From positions 5,706,001 through 5,770,000 of the forward strand of contig NC_088319.1 in NCBI RefSeq assembly GCF_910592395.1: DNA of 64,000 nt, written 5' to 3'. Below, one piece after another: positions 24,701 through 39,700 of this stretch. Origin of the DNA: Lineus longissimus (Eukaryota; Nemertea; Pilidiophora; Heteronemertea; Lineidae). The notes under the pieces were generated by a model. The model searched no databases. It had not been told where the DNA came from and saw only the letters and a program-made list of their open reading frames with translations. Position numbers and translations under genes: made by a program. Within the stretch, counting starts at the first letter, position 1. Each line of letters opens with the position of its first letter.

Positions 24701-27700
24701 CGCTATAAAAAACATTAGTAGAGAGGTGTCCTGATTAGAGATGTCAAAATGAATGTAAATGACCTATTTGGGACCAAAACTAGTGTCCTTAATAGAGAGG
24801 GTGTCCTTAGTAGAGAAGTGTCCGCTAAGGGAGGTTCTACTGTAGTTATGATCGTAAAATCTGTGGCTGCCCCTATCGATATGTTGAACAAAACATATCA
24901 ACCCTTTCAATATAGCAATAGTTTCAGCACACCCTGTATTGTACATAACCTTTACGAATAGGAAATCGCACAACAATGCATCATGACAGGTGATCGAGTG
25001 AGAAATGAGTGACGAGTTGTTGTTATTCTCATTGCAGGCAATGCCGATTCCCTTGACTTCAACAAGTGGTGAGTATTCACTTCTGCACTCGTAATAATAA
25101 GTTTTCAAGCTTATGAAAAACAATGTAAGGCTTTTGAAAAACCCTACTGTAAAGATATCTTTTGTGTCGAGGAAATGAAAAGCTCCAGACTAAAATGCAA
25201 ATTTCCCTTGAAAATCGTTTTCATGTATCTGTGCAACGGAGCGTATACATTATCTGTCATTAGAGCACTTACTACACACAAACGTTTGTGTACAGAAGAC
25301 GTAGTGCGGAAAACTAGATTAAATGCAAAATGTGAAAAAAACATTCAAAATGGCCGATGGCGAATTGTTCTATTACAGTTCAATTTCGTCGTTAGGGTTT
25401 TAGGTCCGTCTTCTAACAAACTTTATCACCATTATGACTCAGCCTCTCCAACAAGGCACTCGGGGACGAAACAATGCTTTCACCAGGACCAAGTGACTGC
25501 CAGACTGTGTAGAAGTAGAAAATGACCCCATGGCCGCCAAAAGCGCAGCGATTAAAGCGCATAGAATAATTTGTTCCCCGGACATTCTATCCAAGAATAT
25601 TTCGAACCTTTTACACCGGCATTAAAAGCCAAGACCCGAACATTGATCAATTATATGATTTCAGGTTTTCCTTCGTCATCTCTCTTGATCATGGAGATAT
25701 TGAGAAAGTCTACCACCCGCTCGAGGAAGACCCAATGATTCTTTCCATGAAGAAATCGTTTGCAGCCCTGGTATTTGGCAAGCTCCATTCCCATGATGAT
25801 CCTTCACTGACGGTAAGGGAGCAATTATTCCTTGTTCTAACATGTCTAAGAAACGATCCTTTTTTTAGCGATATTCGGAAGATTTGCTTCACGTTTTCAC
25901 TCTTTTCAACAACTTGACGTACACTTGATATGAATACAGACCTCGTACTTGAATATAACGACCTGAAACAGCAGAGTGGACCGATTTCCTTCAAAATGTT
26001 GGGTTTTCTCAGCGATTTAGTTTATAGGCCATTTTTTCCTGAAAGTGATCGACGATTTTCCAATTGTGACCCGTTCAAGCAAAACCAGTCGCATGTCGCA
26101 CATAAGATGAGCCTAGATGACACCAGGAGATAATAGAAGAAATTGATGTCGTCAGATTTCACATAAGGCAGACAATAGTGAAGTATCCACCTGCCACGCC
26201 CAGAGCGAAATGCGACTGGTTTTGTTGGAACGGGTAACATTTGTATTTTGCTATCGTCTATTGTTTAACATGCAATGTGTTGGGCAAAATGTAAAATGAT
26301 TCTTCTGATGACGAAAATAGTGTGCAACCAATAACTTAACAAATATTCGAGGACCAAATTGCATCATAATTGTATCAGTATCCGTCGTTAGCTTTTAACG
26401 AATAAATTATTGTTGCCTTTGCTTTACTAAATGTATACTTTCATCCGGTAGGCATACAACATAAAACAAGTCTCGTCCGGCGAGTTCTGTTTTCGCGAGT
26501 GCTCACGTTTATATCAGTGACCACATGATTTGGCAATCACCCCATATCCTTGGATAATGTTCAGGAAAAAAGAACGAGGTCTTTTTCTGTTCTTTTAAAG
26601 TAAAAATTCCTACCGTGAATCAATAAAAAGGATGGAATGCACAGTTAAACTCGTTGCCTGGTTTTGTCAACTTTTTACCTTTTTACCTTTTTGAAATATA
26701 TTCATGCAAAATCAACGAACCATCGGCATAGACCAACGTAGTGTTAAACTTCTACGATGTTACCTGAATAGCTAATACCGGAATAGCTAGCCAATCTAGC
26801 TTTGGCAAATAGCATTCCGCGAAGTTACTATTTATAGCTCACAAGGTCATTTGCATAAGATATTGATGACGTTTTAGTCACGTGACAGTCGGACATCGAC
26901 ACTTATTTCTACGCATTTGAGCTTATTTCAAAGTCAATTATCTTTGACCCTGCATTGTTTTTTAGCATGACTTATACCATAGAGTCAGAGAGAGAAATAT
27001 TCAGAACAATTATGTAGTATTCCAACACTCGGACATGTGCCAGATTGAATCTAACTGCCCGAGTTAGAAAGCCTGAACCCATTACGAAACCGCATGTTTG
27101 TCCGACATTGCCTGTAATTCAGCGATGGGGAAATAGAGGGCAGCAGCTGCAGTGACCTCATCATCGCGGAATACTATTGGTATTGATTTTTATTGCAGGA
27201 TGTCAGCCACGACCCAATCAGTGGCAAGTGGAACTACACCACTCATGAGAATGGCCACGAAGGTAAGAAAGTATCGCCACCGGTGTAGGATTCAGCCAAT
27301 AGGCATGTGTTGCAAGCTTACATTTTACGCAAGGAGGATACCGCGGTGACGTCACATCACGTGATCCCGACCCATATTAGTGATCGCTATGGCCAATCAG
27401 ATTCAGTCTACTGACAGCACCAGCACTGAACACATCTCCACGTCTCGCTGTCTGGTGCGCTCCTGTACACAAAAACACCAATAGACATGAAATATTGCAA
27501 TACCTAGGATGGATTCTTCCTGTGTAAAATAAAATTTACAGAGCAGATTAACTTCCACGAATAAAAAAGACGTTTGGCGTGGCCAAAGTGCGGAAATAAT
27601 GTCTCCGCTAAAATACACTACGAAATACACTAGGCAATGCACTACGCAATATACAGTAGAGATGCAGTTGAGTTTGTTATTGTTTTGACTTAGAAGCCCG

Positions 27701-30700
27701 CCCATATCATAATATATTCATGTATTCATGAAGTATGAACTCATTTCTGTCCCATACAACTCTAAGAACAGTCAATTTCTCCTTAAATCATCACCAAAAC
27801 CGCGATATCCGCAGGAAGATTTCGTTCTAGTGTCCGAAAATGCATGATCTTACAGGGGCGCTAACTCGACAAATAGAGGGGATCTATGGGGATCTATGCG
27901 AGTTTTAGGTATTACAGGTCTCGAACTTGTAAAATCTGTAAACATGCCTCCAAATCCCATTATGATAATGAAGAGATTGCCCCATATCTGGGAGACTGTT
28001 TTGAAACCATCGCTAATTTTGGAAGATCGGTGCCGGCTATTTGGTTTAAAAAACCCTATTTTTCCCCATCAAAACAGCACTTTTCATTATTCAAATGATA
28101 GCTTATTGTCTGAAGACTTATATCATAGCAGAAAAGTACTAATAACTCTGACTTGATGCGAAAAATCTAACTTTTTTGATGACTTGATTTTCCCTTGGCC
28201 GTGGATCGAGTTTGTTTACAATATGCAGCGCCATCTTGGAAAAGCCGTGACGTCACCGCGGTATCCTCCTTGCATTTTACGTTTACGGTAACGATTTGAC
28301 GTCATCCTCAAGCACAATTTGCCGCCGACAGAGGACTTGACGCAATGACGTCATCGACTGACGTGAGGCTTCGCATACGGCTGAACATTCTTTGATCTAT
28401 CACTCAAGTTTAACCACCGCTAAATTATATATGCGCCATGCATTCCTCTTGAAATTATAGGACCGTATACATGAGTATAATATACTCATTGAATTCATTG
28501 ATCACAAGCTATAAGACTGGGCTTTGATTAAATCGTAATTTCACTTATGCGTAGCAAGCGATTTATTCGTAAAAAAATTCCGTAGAGGCACTTAGAAAGC
28601 GTAATCGTTAACAGAAAACGTTAGCTTGCGAAACCTCACTATTAGCTGATCAACTTCACTTTTCTCACTGATCCTATACTTTTACAACATGCACTCGCGT
28701 GCGTTCTATAAAAAAGCGGTAGTTCAACAGTGTCTTAACAACGGAAGTCTGCATGCGCAGATGTGCTTGAGATATTTTTTATCTCATCATGTGAACATTG
28801 CCGTGGTTAGGAATGGATTCCTCGCGTCCTTTTCTGTCACTGAACACGGAATCAACAGTGCTGTGATTATAAAAAAACATTGGTTGTGTTAAATTCTAGG
28901 CTATTTATGTTCACGCAGCATTCGACTGGTTTTGTGCTATATTTTGGTTTGAATCGGACAAACATATTTTTTGTACTGGATTTTACTGACCACTAGCATA
29001 GGATAAATTCATAGATTATCGCAATACACTTTTTCTACCATATTTGCTTGTATAGTTGAATTATGTGCGAGAATGTTCTTGGCTCTATGTCTGAGAGCCC
29101 AACATTAACAGAAGGTTGCGACTCGCGGGGTGTAATCTGATACGAAATTCCGACTCTTGTGGTTTTGTGTGAAGAATTTGTCAGAGAAAACTTAAATAGA
29201 TCAAGGTTGGATGCCCGACATTACAAAAAAGCGAGAGGTGAAAAAGTTCGTCACGAACCTAATCGTGCATGTTTCACATGTTTAATTAAATCCCATTCAG
29301 GACTTCACAGTGCTACCTACATGGCCGAACCGACTGACCAAGGTGTCCGATTTACCAAAACAAGGAATGAGCATCCTCATCTAAAAGCGGCTGTCAACAA
29401 TTACACCAAGGTCCTGCATTATGATTCGCATCTTGGCCTGGTGTCTCGAGTCGATGTGGACGAGTTCATCGAAATCGGAAATGCACCAAAGGGGTGAGTA
29501 CTCTAGTACCACGGAAGAGAATAGTACCTTTTTTAATGGAGCAGTAAACATATGTCTACGGCAGCGTTTTAATTCTCGTACATTTTTGTAGTCACGACGT
29601 TTTTCTCGTAATAACGAATTTTTTGTTAGGGGGATGTGAAAGCGGTCAACCTTTCATACGCAAAAAAGTACGAACAAAGCACCATATATAATTCCAGCAT
29701 GTTTCTTAAGCAATGGCAGGTTGATACAAGTGTTGTAAAAAAAATCTTTATGACGAGTCCTCAGAGAGAGAAAAGATATTTTTTGGCGGCACTGAAATTC
29801 TGCCGTAAAATCAGCAAATAAGAGTGTTTTAACCATATTGCGTATCGTTCTCTACATGTCGCGACGATGGAACACCAGAGGGGTTGGTTTTAGTTCAATA
29901 CATATATGTACCTAAAGATAATTGACGGTACTCATGTTTGCCTATTTTAACGACAGTTTTAAAATAGTATCGTAACTACCTTTTCCTTTTCTAGCTTTGA
30001 TCCGTTTGAGAATGACAGGCCTGCCAATCCAAATGACACGTACATCAGAGCAGGTATGTTTATTGAACAACATATTGTCTTTATCATCAGACTCTGTTTC
30101 CTGACGTATACCGTCTTTTGGCGCCATATTTAAGACGCCCGAAAGGATGAATACCTCGCATACTTAAAACAAAGGTTAGACGTAGTGGATTGAACTGATT
30201 GGCTCAGATCGTGGCGCAGACCTATGACCAGAGACACCCACTACTTGCAGGCCAATACTATTGGTCGATGGGATTTCAAATGAATTGAATGGATTGTATT
30301 ACCTGACAATTGCGTTTGAGCTTTATTCATGGCGTGACCGAGGCAGAGCAAATGGGCAATGCCCAATCAACACGTGGGCAAATGTATGGTCACTGTTATT
30401 TGCATTAGTGGTATAGGAAGACGGCATACGTGAGGAAACAATACAAATTATCACCGACAATATCGAATTTGAAATCATTACGCTATTTTTCCTTGCCGGT
30501 TTCGCGCCATAATAGTCAAAATCTGTTTTCCAATGTACATGCATGCGCCTATGGCAAGCGGAGTGTCCAGTAATTAAAAAAACCTAGTTTTATTAAAAAA
30601 ACCTAGTTTTTTACCTAATAAACTAAGTTTATTTGGTAAAAATATAGGTTTTTTTAAAACAACCTTGTTTATTAGCTAATAAACCGAGTTTCTTTAATAA

Positions 30701-33700
30701 AACCAAGTTTTTCACCTAATAAACCTTGTTTCTATCCACAAATGTCAAGTTTAACAAATAAACTTGGTTTTATTCCCTAAAATATAAGTTTTTCATCCAG
30801 TGGTAATAAACTTAGTTTTATAGCAAAGAATCTTGGTTTATTAACAATAACTGAACAAATGGCCAATAAACCTACCTTTTTACGTAAAAAACTTGGTTTT
30901 ATACAAAACAACTTAGTTTTTTGCAATAAAACCTGGTTTTATTGTAAAAATGTAGGTTGTTTTGAATAACTGGACAAACGGCGTGCAAAAACCTACTTTC
31001 TATCGAGAAACTTGTATTTTCTACCTCGCCCCATGTACACAAATCCGCGATGTTATCGGGACGAGGATGGGCAACCTCGGCACCACGTGGTACTAATGCT
31101 GCACTGCACTGCACTCTGTAAACTAGTTAGTGAGACCCTAACCTCATCCCAGATAACTCAATGTAGGTAGGATCGAGGTTTAAAAATGTAAGTTTTCTAA
31201 TAAACCAGGTTTATTTAAAAAAACTAGGTTTATTAGTAATAAACTTAGTTTTTTTAAATAAACTAGGTTGTTTTGGTAATAAACCTTGTTTTATTGAATA
31301 AATTGACATTTCTGTACAGAAACTTATATTTTATACGATTATGTTGTAAAAAACCAAGTTTTTTAGGTAATAAACCAGGTTTTTTAGCATAAAATGTAAG
31401 TTTCTGTTAAAAAAACTACTTTATTAGGAAAGAAAGTAAAAAAACTTGGTTTTATTAAAGAAACTCGGTTTATTAGCTAATAAACAAGGTTGTTTTAAAA
31501 AAACCTATATTTTTACCAAATAAACTTAGTTTATTAGGTAAAAAACCAAGTTTTTTTAAATAAAACTAGGTTTTTTTAATTACTGGACACTCCGCTTGCC
31601 ATAGCCAAGTCATTTAGAATAAACCAACAATGATTAACCCTTAAAATGGAGAAAATATATCGAGTGATAAAACAACTTTTCAGGGTACAGCGTGAAATAG
31701 CCCACCCACCAATGAAACGTTCGACTTTTTCCGGACTGGCCTTGAGAAAAATCTTTGTTTCAGCCTCTCAGGAACAGAAACCAATATAAAAAAATAGCAA
31801 ACAGTTTAGAAAACATTATTGGCCACCCGACTAAGCAGAAAAGACGATAGTACTGAAATGCATTCTCCTGCTTTAGTGTGTAAATTTCACGGCCGTCTGG
31901 ATGGAAAACTTATATTCCACATTATGGGAACTTGCACCCATCACATGAGCTCGTTTGAGAAACAATGCCTCTTTAAACATTGTTAAAATCCATGATATAA
32001 TGTTCTCCATATTTGCAGAATTCCCAACGATGGTTGCTTCCAGCACTGGCCAGGCTGCATTGGTATCAAGAAACCAACTTCATGACGTGTTAGTGGTTAA
32101 ACCAGTTGTTGGTCTAATGGACGGGATGATTCATGTCGATACGGTAAAGGTTTTACTCTCTGGCCACAGTTATATCTACATGTATACCTATTACGTTTTA
32201 TATTGTAGGATTTCAAAACGCACCTTGACCCTCAAGTTCAGGACTCCACTGATGAGACCAGTCAATTTATGAAATAATGGTGCCATCTGAGAAAATATAT
32301 TTGTTGATGTGTTAAAACACCTTTTCTTTCAGTTGTTTCACAAAATCATATACCCGGTACGCCGACAGGTACCATCGCTGCACCAACTCTTGCAGAATAA
32401 CACTGTATTCCGAGTGGAGTGACGACGGATACATGTTCCATGCAATGGCTTAGAGATGGGGAAGACTGAGTTTCCCTAGCGTAAAACATGCCGCGAATAT
32501 TCAAATGGGGAGGGAGAGGGGAGCATTTATTGATATTCCTCCGAGATATTCCTGTACTTGTCTCCAAGGCAATACTGATAGACCGTGGTCAAATTCCGTA
32601 TCCTCGTATCACTTTAGTACGGCCTTGATCCCACCACACCCTCCTAATCCTTCTAAAGCAGAATGCATTGTATGGGTATTCACATGACTAGTGACGTCAT
32701 CTGGGTTGAAATTATATTTCCCAACTTGGTATGACGAGCACTCGCGTCATTAACTATACTGTAGGCCTATACGCCCTTTTTCAAACAACCTCGAAGAAAT
32801 GCGCAACATGTCTTCTATAGAATACCTTTTGTAAATGAAGATATCTCTCCGAAACATTGCATTATCAAGCCAATCTCACTGTTCTTGTTTCATACTAAAT
32901 ATCAAAGGTGGTTATACATTCTGTGGGCCCCTAGCTTCATGACTAACAGTATATCAGTGCATTCCCTCTCCTTAATTTTCCTAAGTTCATTAATCAATGT
33001 GCGTTAACCAAGCCAAGGTGCGTTGATATACTGGAGACACATTTGTGGCTGCTTCCAATACTTTACAGTTTTTATACAAAACAATAATAGACACATCAAA
33101 GAGAACAGGATTTTTCAGTAGGAGGAAACATTTAAAAAACATGTCAATCTGTTTCAAGTGGAGTGGACATTACTATCTGGTATAATAATCCTTTTTTTTT
33201 AAAGTACAAACCATCATTTTCTCGTCGATAGGGTACAAAGAATATGGAACTACCAGTCAAAGACCCGGACTACGCCAACAATGTCAGCGGCAACTTAACA
33301 TGTTTACGAAAAATTGGAAAATACGGTAAATAGCTTGGTCGATCCGACATCATTTAAATTTTCTTTGTCAACATTTTACATGGCTGGGCAAATCTCCATC
33401 AGAGACACCGAGTTATGACGGTATATTGGCGTAACACGTCCAAATGCAGTGTTTCCTGTACCTGCTGTACGTGACGCTACAGAGATTTACACGAGAAGAC
33501 CTGGCTTGATCATATTCAGTAGAGGACATAGAAAAAACACATTAGACTTATCCTGGCATAGAAAAGAAATTCGTTCGAAAAATAACCTAAACATCTTCAG
33601 CAGTTCTCTGGGTCAGGTATGATACAAGTGGTAATTTGATTACTAGGATATGATTTTTTCATCTCTACTAGGTTCCACCGAGGGAATAAACTGCTTTAGA

Positions 33701-36700
33701 AAGCTCGCTCGTGTTCTGAAGACTTTGCCCAATGAGAACCTTATCGCCATCACTAAACACGTTTTCAACGCCAGCGCATCTATGTAAGTAGGCAACAAGA
33801 GACACGGCAATGGTATTATCTGGTAGTGCCTACCTGCCGGCTGTAGGTGGACACAGCAAACCATACCCGTTCGATTTGTTTCTTCTAGGACTCCACCTCC
33901 TTAGTCATTTCGGAAATTTAAAACAGCCGATACTTCCCTTACGGCTGACTATTTCTTAAACAACACTTTCACAAATTCTGGAAAATAAATTAATAGATCT
34001 TAAAATGGCCAATTGCTGTTGTCGTTCCCATTGTTTGCTGAAACAAAGAAGGTTCGAAAAACAGAAGATTAAAATGGAGTTGCATACGGAGCTTTGCTAG
34101 GATGAGTGCTTGTAGTGTCATCTGTTTTGCACTCCTGAAATTCAATGGCAGTAACATACAATGTAGTCACATTTAAAAAAAAGTCTTATATGGGTCACAT
34201 CTTTGAATGAAAAAGCAATTGTGGTGCCGCCTAGGCGATATTATAAGTTGTCATTCTGCTTACCACGAACACTCACATTCATTACGACAGTCAACACGAC
34301 ATTTAGTTTTAACAACATTTCATACTAACAACATGTTTCCTTCAGCTCGCCAAATGCCGCAACTTCAGAAGATATCCTGCACATGGTTGATGCCTTGGTA
34401 GACGTCGGGACTGATCTATCCATCAAGTTGTTGGTTGACTTTGCCTTCCAGTCGAACCCTGTGGTCTTGAAACGTATGCTGGCTCACATGCATGACGTAA
34501 ATATGCCGTCATTCGAGGTTTGTATAAAAATTATCTATCAATCAGTTTAACCATTTCCATGTACTACTCAACCCAGTACACAGCCGCACGAACAAATGAG
34601 GTTTAATACTTTCCTTCCACTCCGCATTGCCGCGCGCACGTTCATCAGATTTTGTATCGAATATTATTATGTCTCCAGCTCTCGAACAGTAGAAAAATGC
34701 GTTATATTCATCGGCCTTTAGCATGTTCCATTCCTTGCGCGGGAAACTTCGCGTCACACAAGTGAATCCGAGGTTGGTCCGAAGTCTCACTCCACAGTTC
34801 AAAATCAGCCAATAGTGGCAATCCTCTAAAGTAGATCGTATAAAAGTGGTGTATTTCTTTGAATTGGCCGTACCGTGTCTGCCAATCGAGTAAGTTACTG
34901 TGCAGATCAGCTTTAGTGAGGTAGAGCATCAGAGATTTCCCTCCTGTCAACCAAAATGCGTTACAGGTAATGATTCTGTGATGCAGCTGGGGCGTGCAGT
35001 GACACTGCGCGTTGCACATGAGGGCGTGTTGTCCCGTCAAAAGGACACGTGAGTTGAATCAACCGACGAATAGACCACTTTGCGCCGTTTTGACCACGGA
35101 TTTATTTTCAATAATTTGATTGTACATTAAATTGCTTTTAAAATATCATATTGGTTAGCTTATGTGACCGAACATTTTTCCATCCGAGTATATATGGGGC
35201 GCGAGCATGGCAGAACTTGAGACGTTTTTGGCTTGATCCTTGGCCACCTGTAGGATCTGTGAAGTATCAAAATATTTTGGGGCCACCTTCTGGTCATGAA
35301 ACTAATTAAATGCACTGGAATTGCCTTCCAAAACTTTATTTTGACTCTGCTTCCATGAAAACGTGCAGAAATAGGTAGGTATCTGGTGCAAGTACTTTGG
35401 TCTCAGCATACATCTGAGTGATGCCTTACTCGTCACGCCAGGTCCTGGTTGGCTTAAGATTATTCACTCCGAGTGTATGGGTCGCGAACTTGGCAGAATT
35501 CTCGAAATATTTTGCTTGATTTTTACTGTTTACTGAATCTGGATGGTCACTACTGGTATTGAAACCGATGAGATGCACTGAAGGTGCCTTATAAATACTC
35601 CCGAGGACCCTGTCTCAAGAGAAATGTGAAGGTTTGGGTATTAGGTATTAGTAGTTGGTGTCAGCATGCATCTGGGTGATGCCTTGGTGTCACACCAGGC
35701 GCAGGTTTGACGTCTCGTCTGATGGATTTAATGAAACTGTGGAGTGAGACTTTCATGTACGCCATCCAAACAACGCCAACGTCATTGCCAGGGTGTCATC
35801 ATACTCATGGTGGAGCTGCAGACAGTCTACAGTAAATTTAAAGCCACTGAACCGATTAACTGGCTTATGGTGTAAGTGTGACTTCGTACCTCAATCGAGA
35901 GGTTTCCGCGGGTTTAGGTTCTTGAATATAGGGCAATGAAAAGAGCTGGGGCAAATATGCCTGCATGAGCAGGTACACTTGAGAAAAAACATGTACTTTA
36001 TAAAGGCAAATATTGAAAATATAACATGGGTCAGTTTGCCTGAGAGTCAACGATCAAGGCCTGTCTGACAACACTATAACAACATGGTTGACAAAATGTA
36101 CAGTATGTATGCTTCCCAAGACTGAAGGAGATATCTAATCTGACTTTCGAAATGATCTCGTTCCAGCCTTTTGATCACACTCTTGAGCGGTACTGTTTCT
36201 TCCCTGAAACGTTCCCTGTAAAGGTTCAGGACGAGGAAACCCACCACAGTGCTCTCTTGGCGCTAGGCAGCCTCGTCAACAAGCACAACATTCATGGACG
36301 GAGTGAGCACGCCAATAGACTTGTCAGTGAACTTGAGAACATGCTGGGTATTCATGGTAAGGACAATTTTTCAGTAAATTGTCGCCGTCCTATTTGTAAT
36401 GCAAACCATGTCAGACATGTCTTTATGTGTCAAAGCACATCACTTCACATGGCCTGTTTCACATATAGGTCGACATTTTATTCTATTCAGGCAAGAGAAA
36501 GAAGTATTACCAAAATTCAGTTCGAGTTGATTCGCTATTTGGCCACCAGAAAACCAAATTTAAAAGAAACATCAAAAATACTCTAAATCCTGAAGTAATT
36601 ACCATCATCTCTAATTTCTATCACATATGCATGTAGGGATGCATGATACCATATCTGGGTTACTTTCATGGTTACAGAATTGAAAGTCAAACCCTAAAAT

Positions 36701-39700
36701 TTCCAAGAATTCGACACAAGACGTTTTCGTCATTATTTTTCACAAAACATTTAATATTGACTTTCTTGCTAGCCAGATACATGCATCAGCATTTTGACAT
36801 AAATATTGTAGGCCGATATGACCAATTTATCAGGTTGAAGTTGGTGAAGTTCCTAACACATCGTAAGGCTCATATTTCTATAATGTCTTACAGTAGGATT
36901 AACAACATTGACTAAAGTAATGAACGGGCTTTGGTCAACGCCCTACAAGAAACTTTATGACCTTGACACATCTCTGAATGTCACGGTAATTGCAAGGCAG
37001 CTTACTAATATCATACATTATTAATCTGTAACATCAACCAATTGTCAAAAAGCAAGGAGTCTAGTGATAGGAGCATCACAGCCTTTGTGACACTTCGACC
37101 CACTGTTCAATGTAAACGGCATCAATATGATACCGACTATTCATCAAACACTGGCGTTTAAAGAAGAACAAGATCTATGTTTAGTGCGTATTTTTGTAAT
37201 CATAAAGTCTCAATTTCAATTTCATTTTCAATTTTTTAAATGATCAGCAAACTAGGCAGTTATGTGCGCCGCATTGGTCAACACGAGCTTATTGCAATAA
37301 TCAATATTTCAGATGATTATGCCTACAACAAAATCCGCTCTTCCCTAAGCGAGGACGAGGTTGGATCATTTGACATGAAGCATGCAGTGCTGCTCGAAAG
37401 TTTAGGCAACGCGGAAATGAATCGATCGTATGACCACATCATCTCATACGTGAATTCGACCCGACATTCCTTCCTGAAGAGATCAGCTCTCCATGCACTG
37501 CGGTCAATCCAACACGATAACGTGAGTGAGGTTATCCCTTTAGTGCCCGAGACAATACCTTTATTGAAAAATTCGCCAAAACAGTTTTATTGACATCTCT
37601 TTCGGGTGTTGTTTGCTGTTGTTTGTCTTTTTTTGAATTTGTTCGAATTAACTTCGAGTGTAGACATGTTGACATGTCAGACACTTAGTTATACGTGTAT
37701 ATTTCTCTGGAGTCGGGGTGTGAGTGGGGGTATTAGTTCGCATCAACTTTGTACCAAGTTTTGTGAGAACCAGACGCCTATTTATAAAATCATTTGAAAA
37801 TCCATTAACTGTTAATACATAAAACAACGTGTTTCTGGATATAAAACATTTTAAAAGACATCAACGAAAAAAACCTCAACAATCATTTTGGTTCTTGAAT
37901 TAATTTTATGGTAGAAAATAAAAATTATTTTCTGAAATAAACTTTTCATATCTCACTTTGTCTTCTATCGTCACAAAAAACATATGAGATACTTTTTTGA
38001 AAACAAATGTTAGACTTCAAAAGAGAATTGAAGACGTGTTTTTTGTATGACTATCAAACATCAACCTCATTTTGTTTCTCCACAGGCTGTAGCGTCACTG
38101 TTCAACGCCGCTACCAAAGATGATAGCATGCTGATAAGGCACGAGTCTGCCCTGATACTGCAAAGGCACAGGCGAAAATCTGACTTCCCATTGGTCAGTC
38201 CACCTGGGTAAGCATGTGGCAGTTGGGCTTTTAGACGGTTATTCTCCCGTCGTATATTTGATATCATGCTCATAATGGCTGTGGTTGACAAGTTTGGGAC
38301 ATGCTCCCATTTGATCAGAATGACAGTCTCAATTGACTGACTGTCTCTCACGTGAGAGGCCATGCAGCCATCCGCACCACTATTTGGAATATCCATAAAC
38401 CCCGTACATAGCATATACATTATTTGCCATTTTAGAAGGTTTGTAACTGATGGCGAATTCGTATTTTGCCTAATACTGAAATTTCAAATTGATACCCACA
38501 ATTTTAGCGAGCAGTCTTAAGATTCCTTACATGAGCGGTCTTCTCTACATTAGTTCTGCCATTTTTGGTATAAAATGGCCTTGAAGGACGCAGGTGGTGG
38601 AGCGTCGGTCTCATAATCAAGATATCGTGGGTTCGATGCCCAGCTGAGTCGCCACTTAGAAACTTGATGTCCTACTGGTCGAGTTCGATTGAGCACTTAG
38701 TAGCTTCTTGTTGAAACCCCAGATTGATTTCTACGGAGACCAGGATAATAAATGGTCACAAAAGCGTATTGAGCAAGGTGGGAATCTATGGAATTGCGCT
38801 ATACATGTAGAACCCAACATTTTCATTATCATTAACACTAAGCAGTCGGCTGCCCAGTCGCCACCTATTCCACAGATGCAGTTTCCATCAACAAATTGCA
38901 CAATATAATGGAAAATTCAAAATCTGACTGAATGATGACGCTTTTCCGACGTTGACTCCGATTTGACCCGAGTTAGCACTCCATGCGTCGATCCTCTCCA
39001 TGTAGGTCGAAGCACTAGGAAGGCGTGCCTCGAGCCATGGATCTAGGCTGTGAGGTCTTGCTGTAGATACCCGATTTTTCCTGGTTGCTTATCGGGGAAT
39101 CAGGGAGATCTGATTGAATTAAGGAAAGGCCCAAACAACCTCGGTGGCGAATGACAGTACTTCTTATTGTTTGAACACATACGTTGCGTTCATTTGCCAT
39201 ATTTTCCTAACTGGGCATCGAACGATAAGAAAAATGGGAAAGAGAAGGCGTAATTTGAAAGATCTCTGCAAACAACATTGCCTCCATTGCCCTCAGTGAC
39301 GGCCATGGCGATTTAGCGGATCCTGTGGATTCTGCGGAACCTGCGGAATCTGGTCTGCAGCGGATTTTCTATGTTATGGGTATCCGGTCGTTTCGCACCC
39401 TGACGCTTTCGCCCCCAAACTTAGCCTAATACCATTAGGCCCCACGTGGTGGCGCTGAAGGTGGCCGCTGCCGTGATGTAATGTAATCAAGCTAAATCAA
39501 GAGAGTGTCTGAGAGTCACTCTACCCAAAAATTAGTCGTATCGTCTTCTGGGACTTGGGATGGTTTTAAGGATCGTTGCCAGGATCTCGGGCTTGTCACC
39601 TGTCATTGCATGATCTTGCTGGCTGTTTGATCATCAAGAGTGGGATGATTGACTCGGGTGGACGTTCTAGAAATTTTTTTTATTTATTATCATGAGAGTG

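Noticed and set aside
29159-29300. 5' extension of exon 6 with its own ATG
   Set aside because: It is open in the same frame, but the acceptor at 29300 fits the phase of exon 5; the extra part does not resemble the family.
32230-32290. CTGATGAG near 32248 as a possible hammerhead ribozyme core
   Set aside because: No pairing helix II follows and no matching GAAA/GTC core arrangement exists.
38585-38656. Functional tRNA-Met (CAU)
   Set aside because: The B box is perfect, but the acceptor stem does not pair and a SINE body with an LINE-like tail follows.
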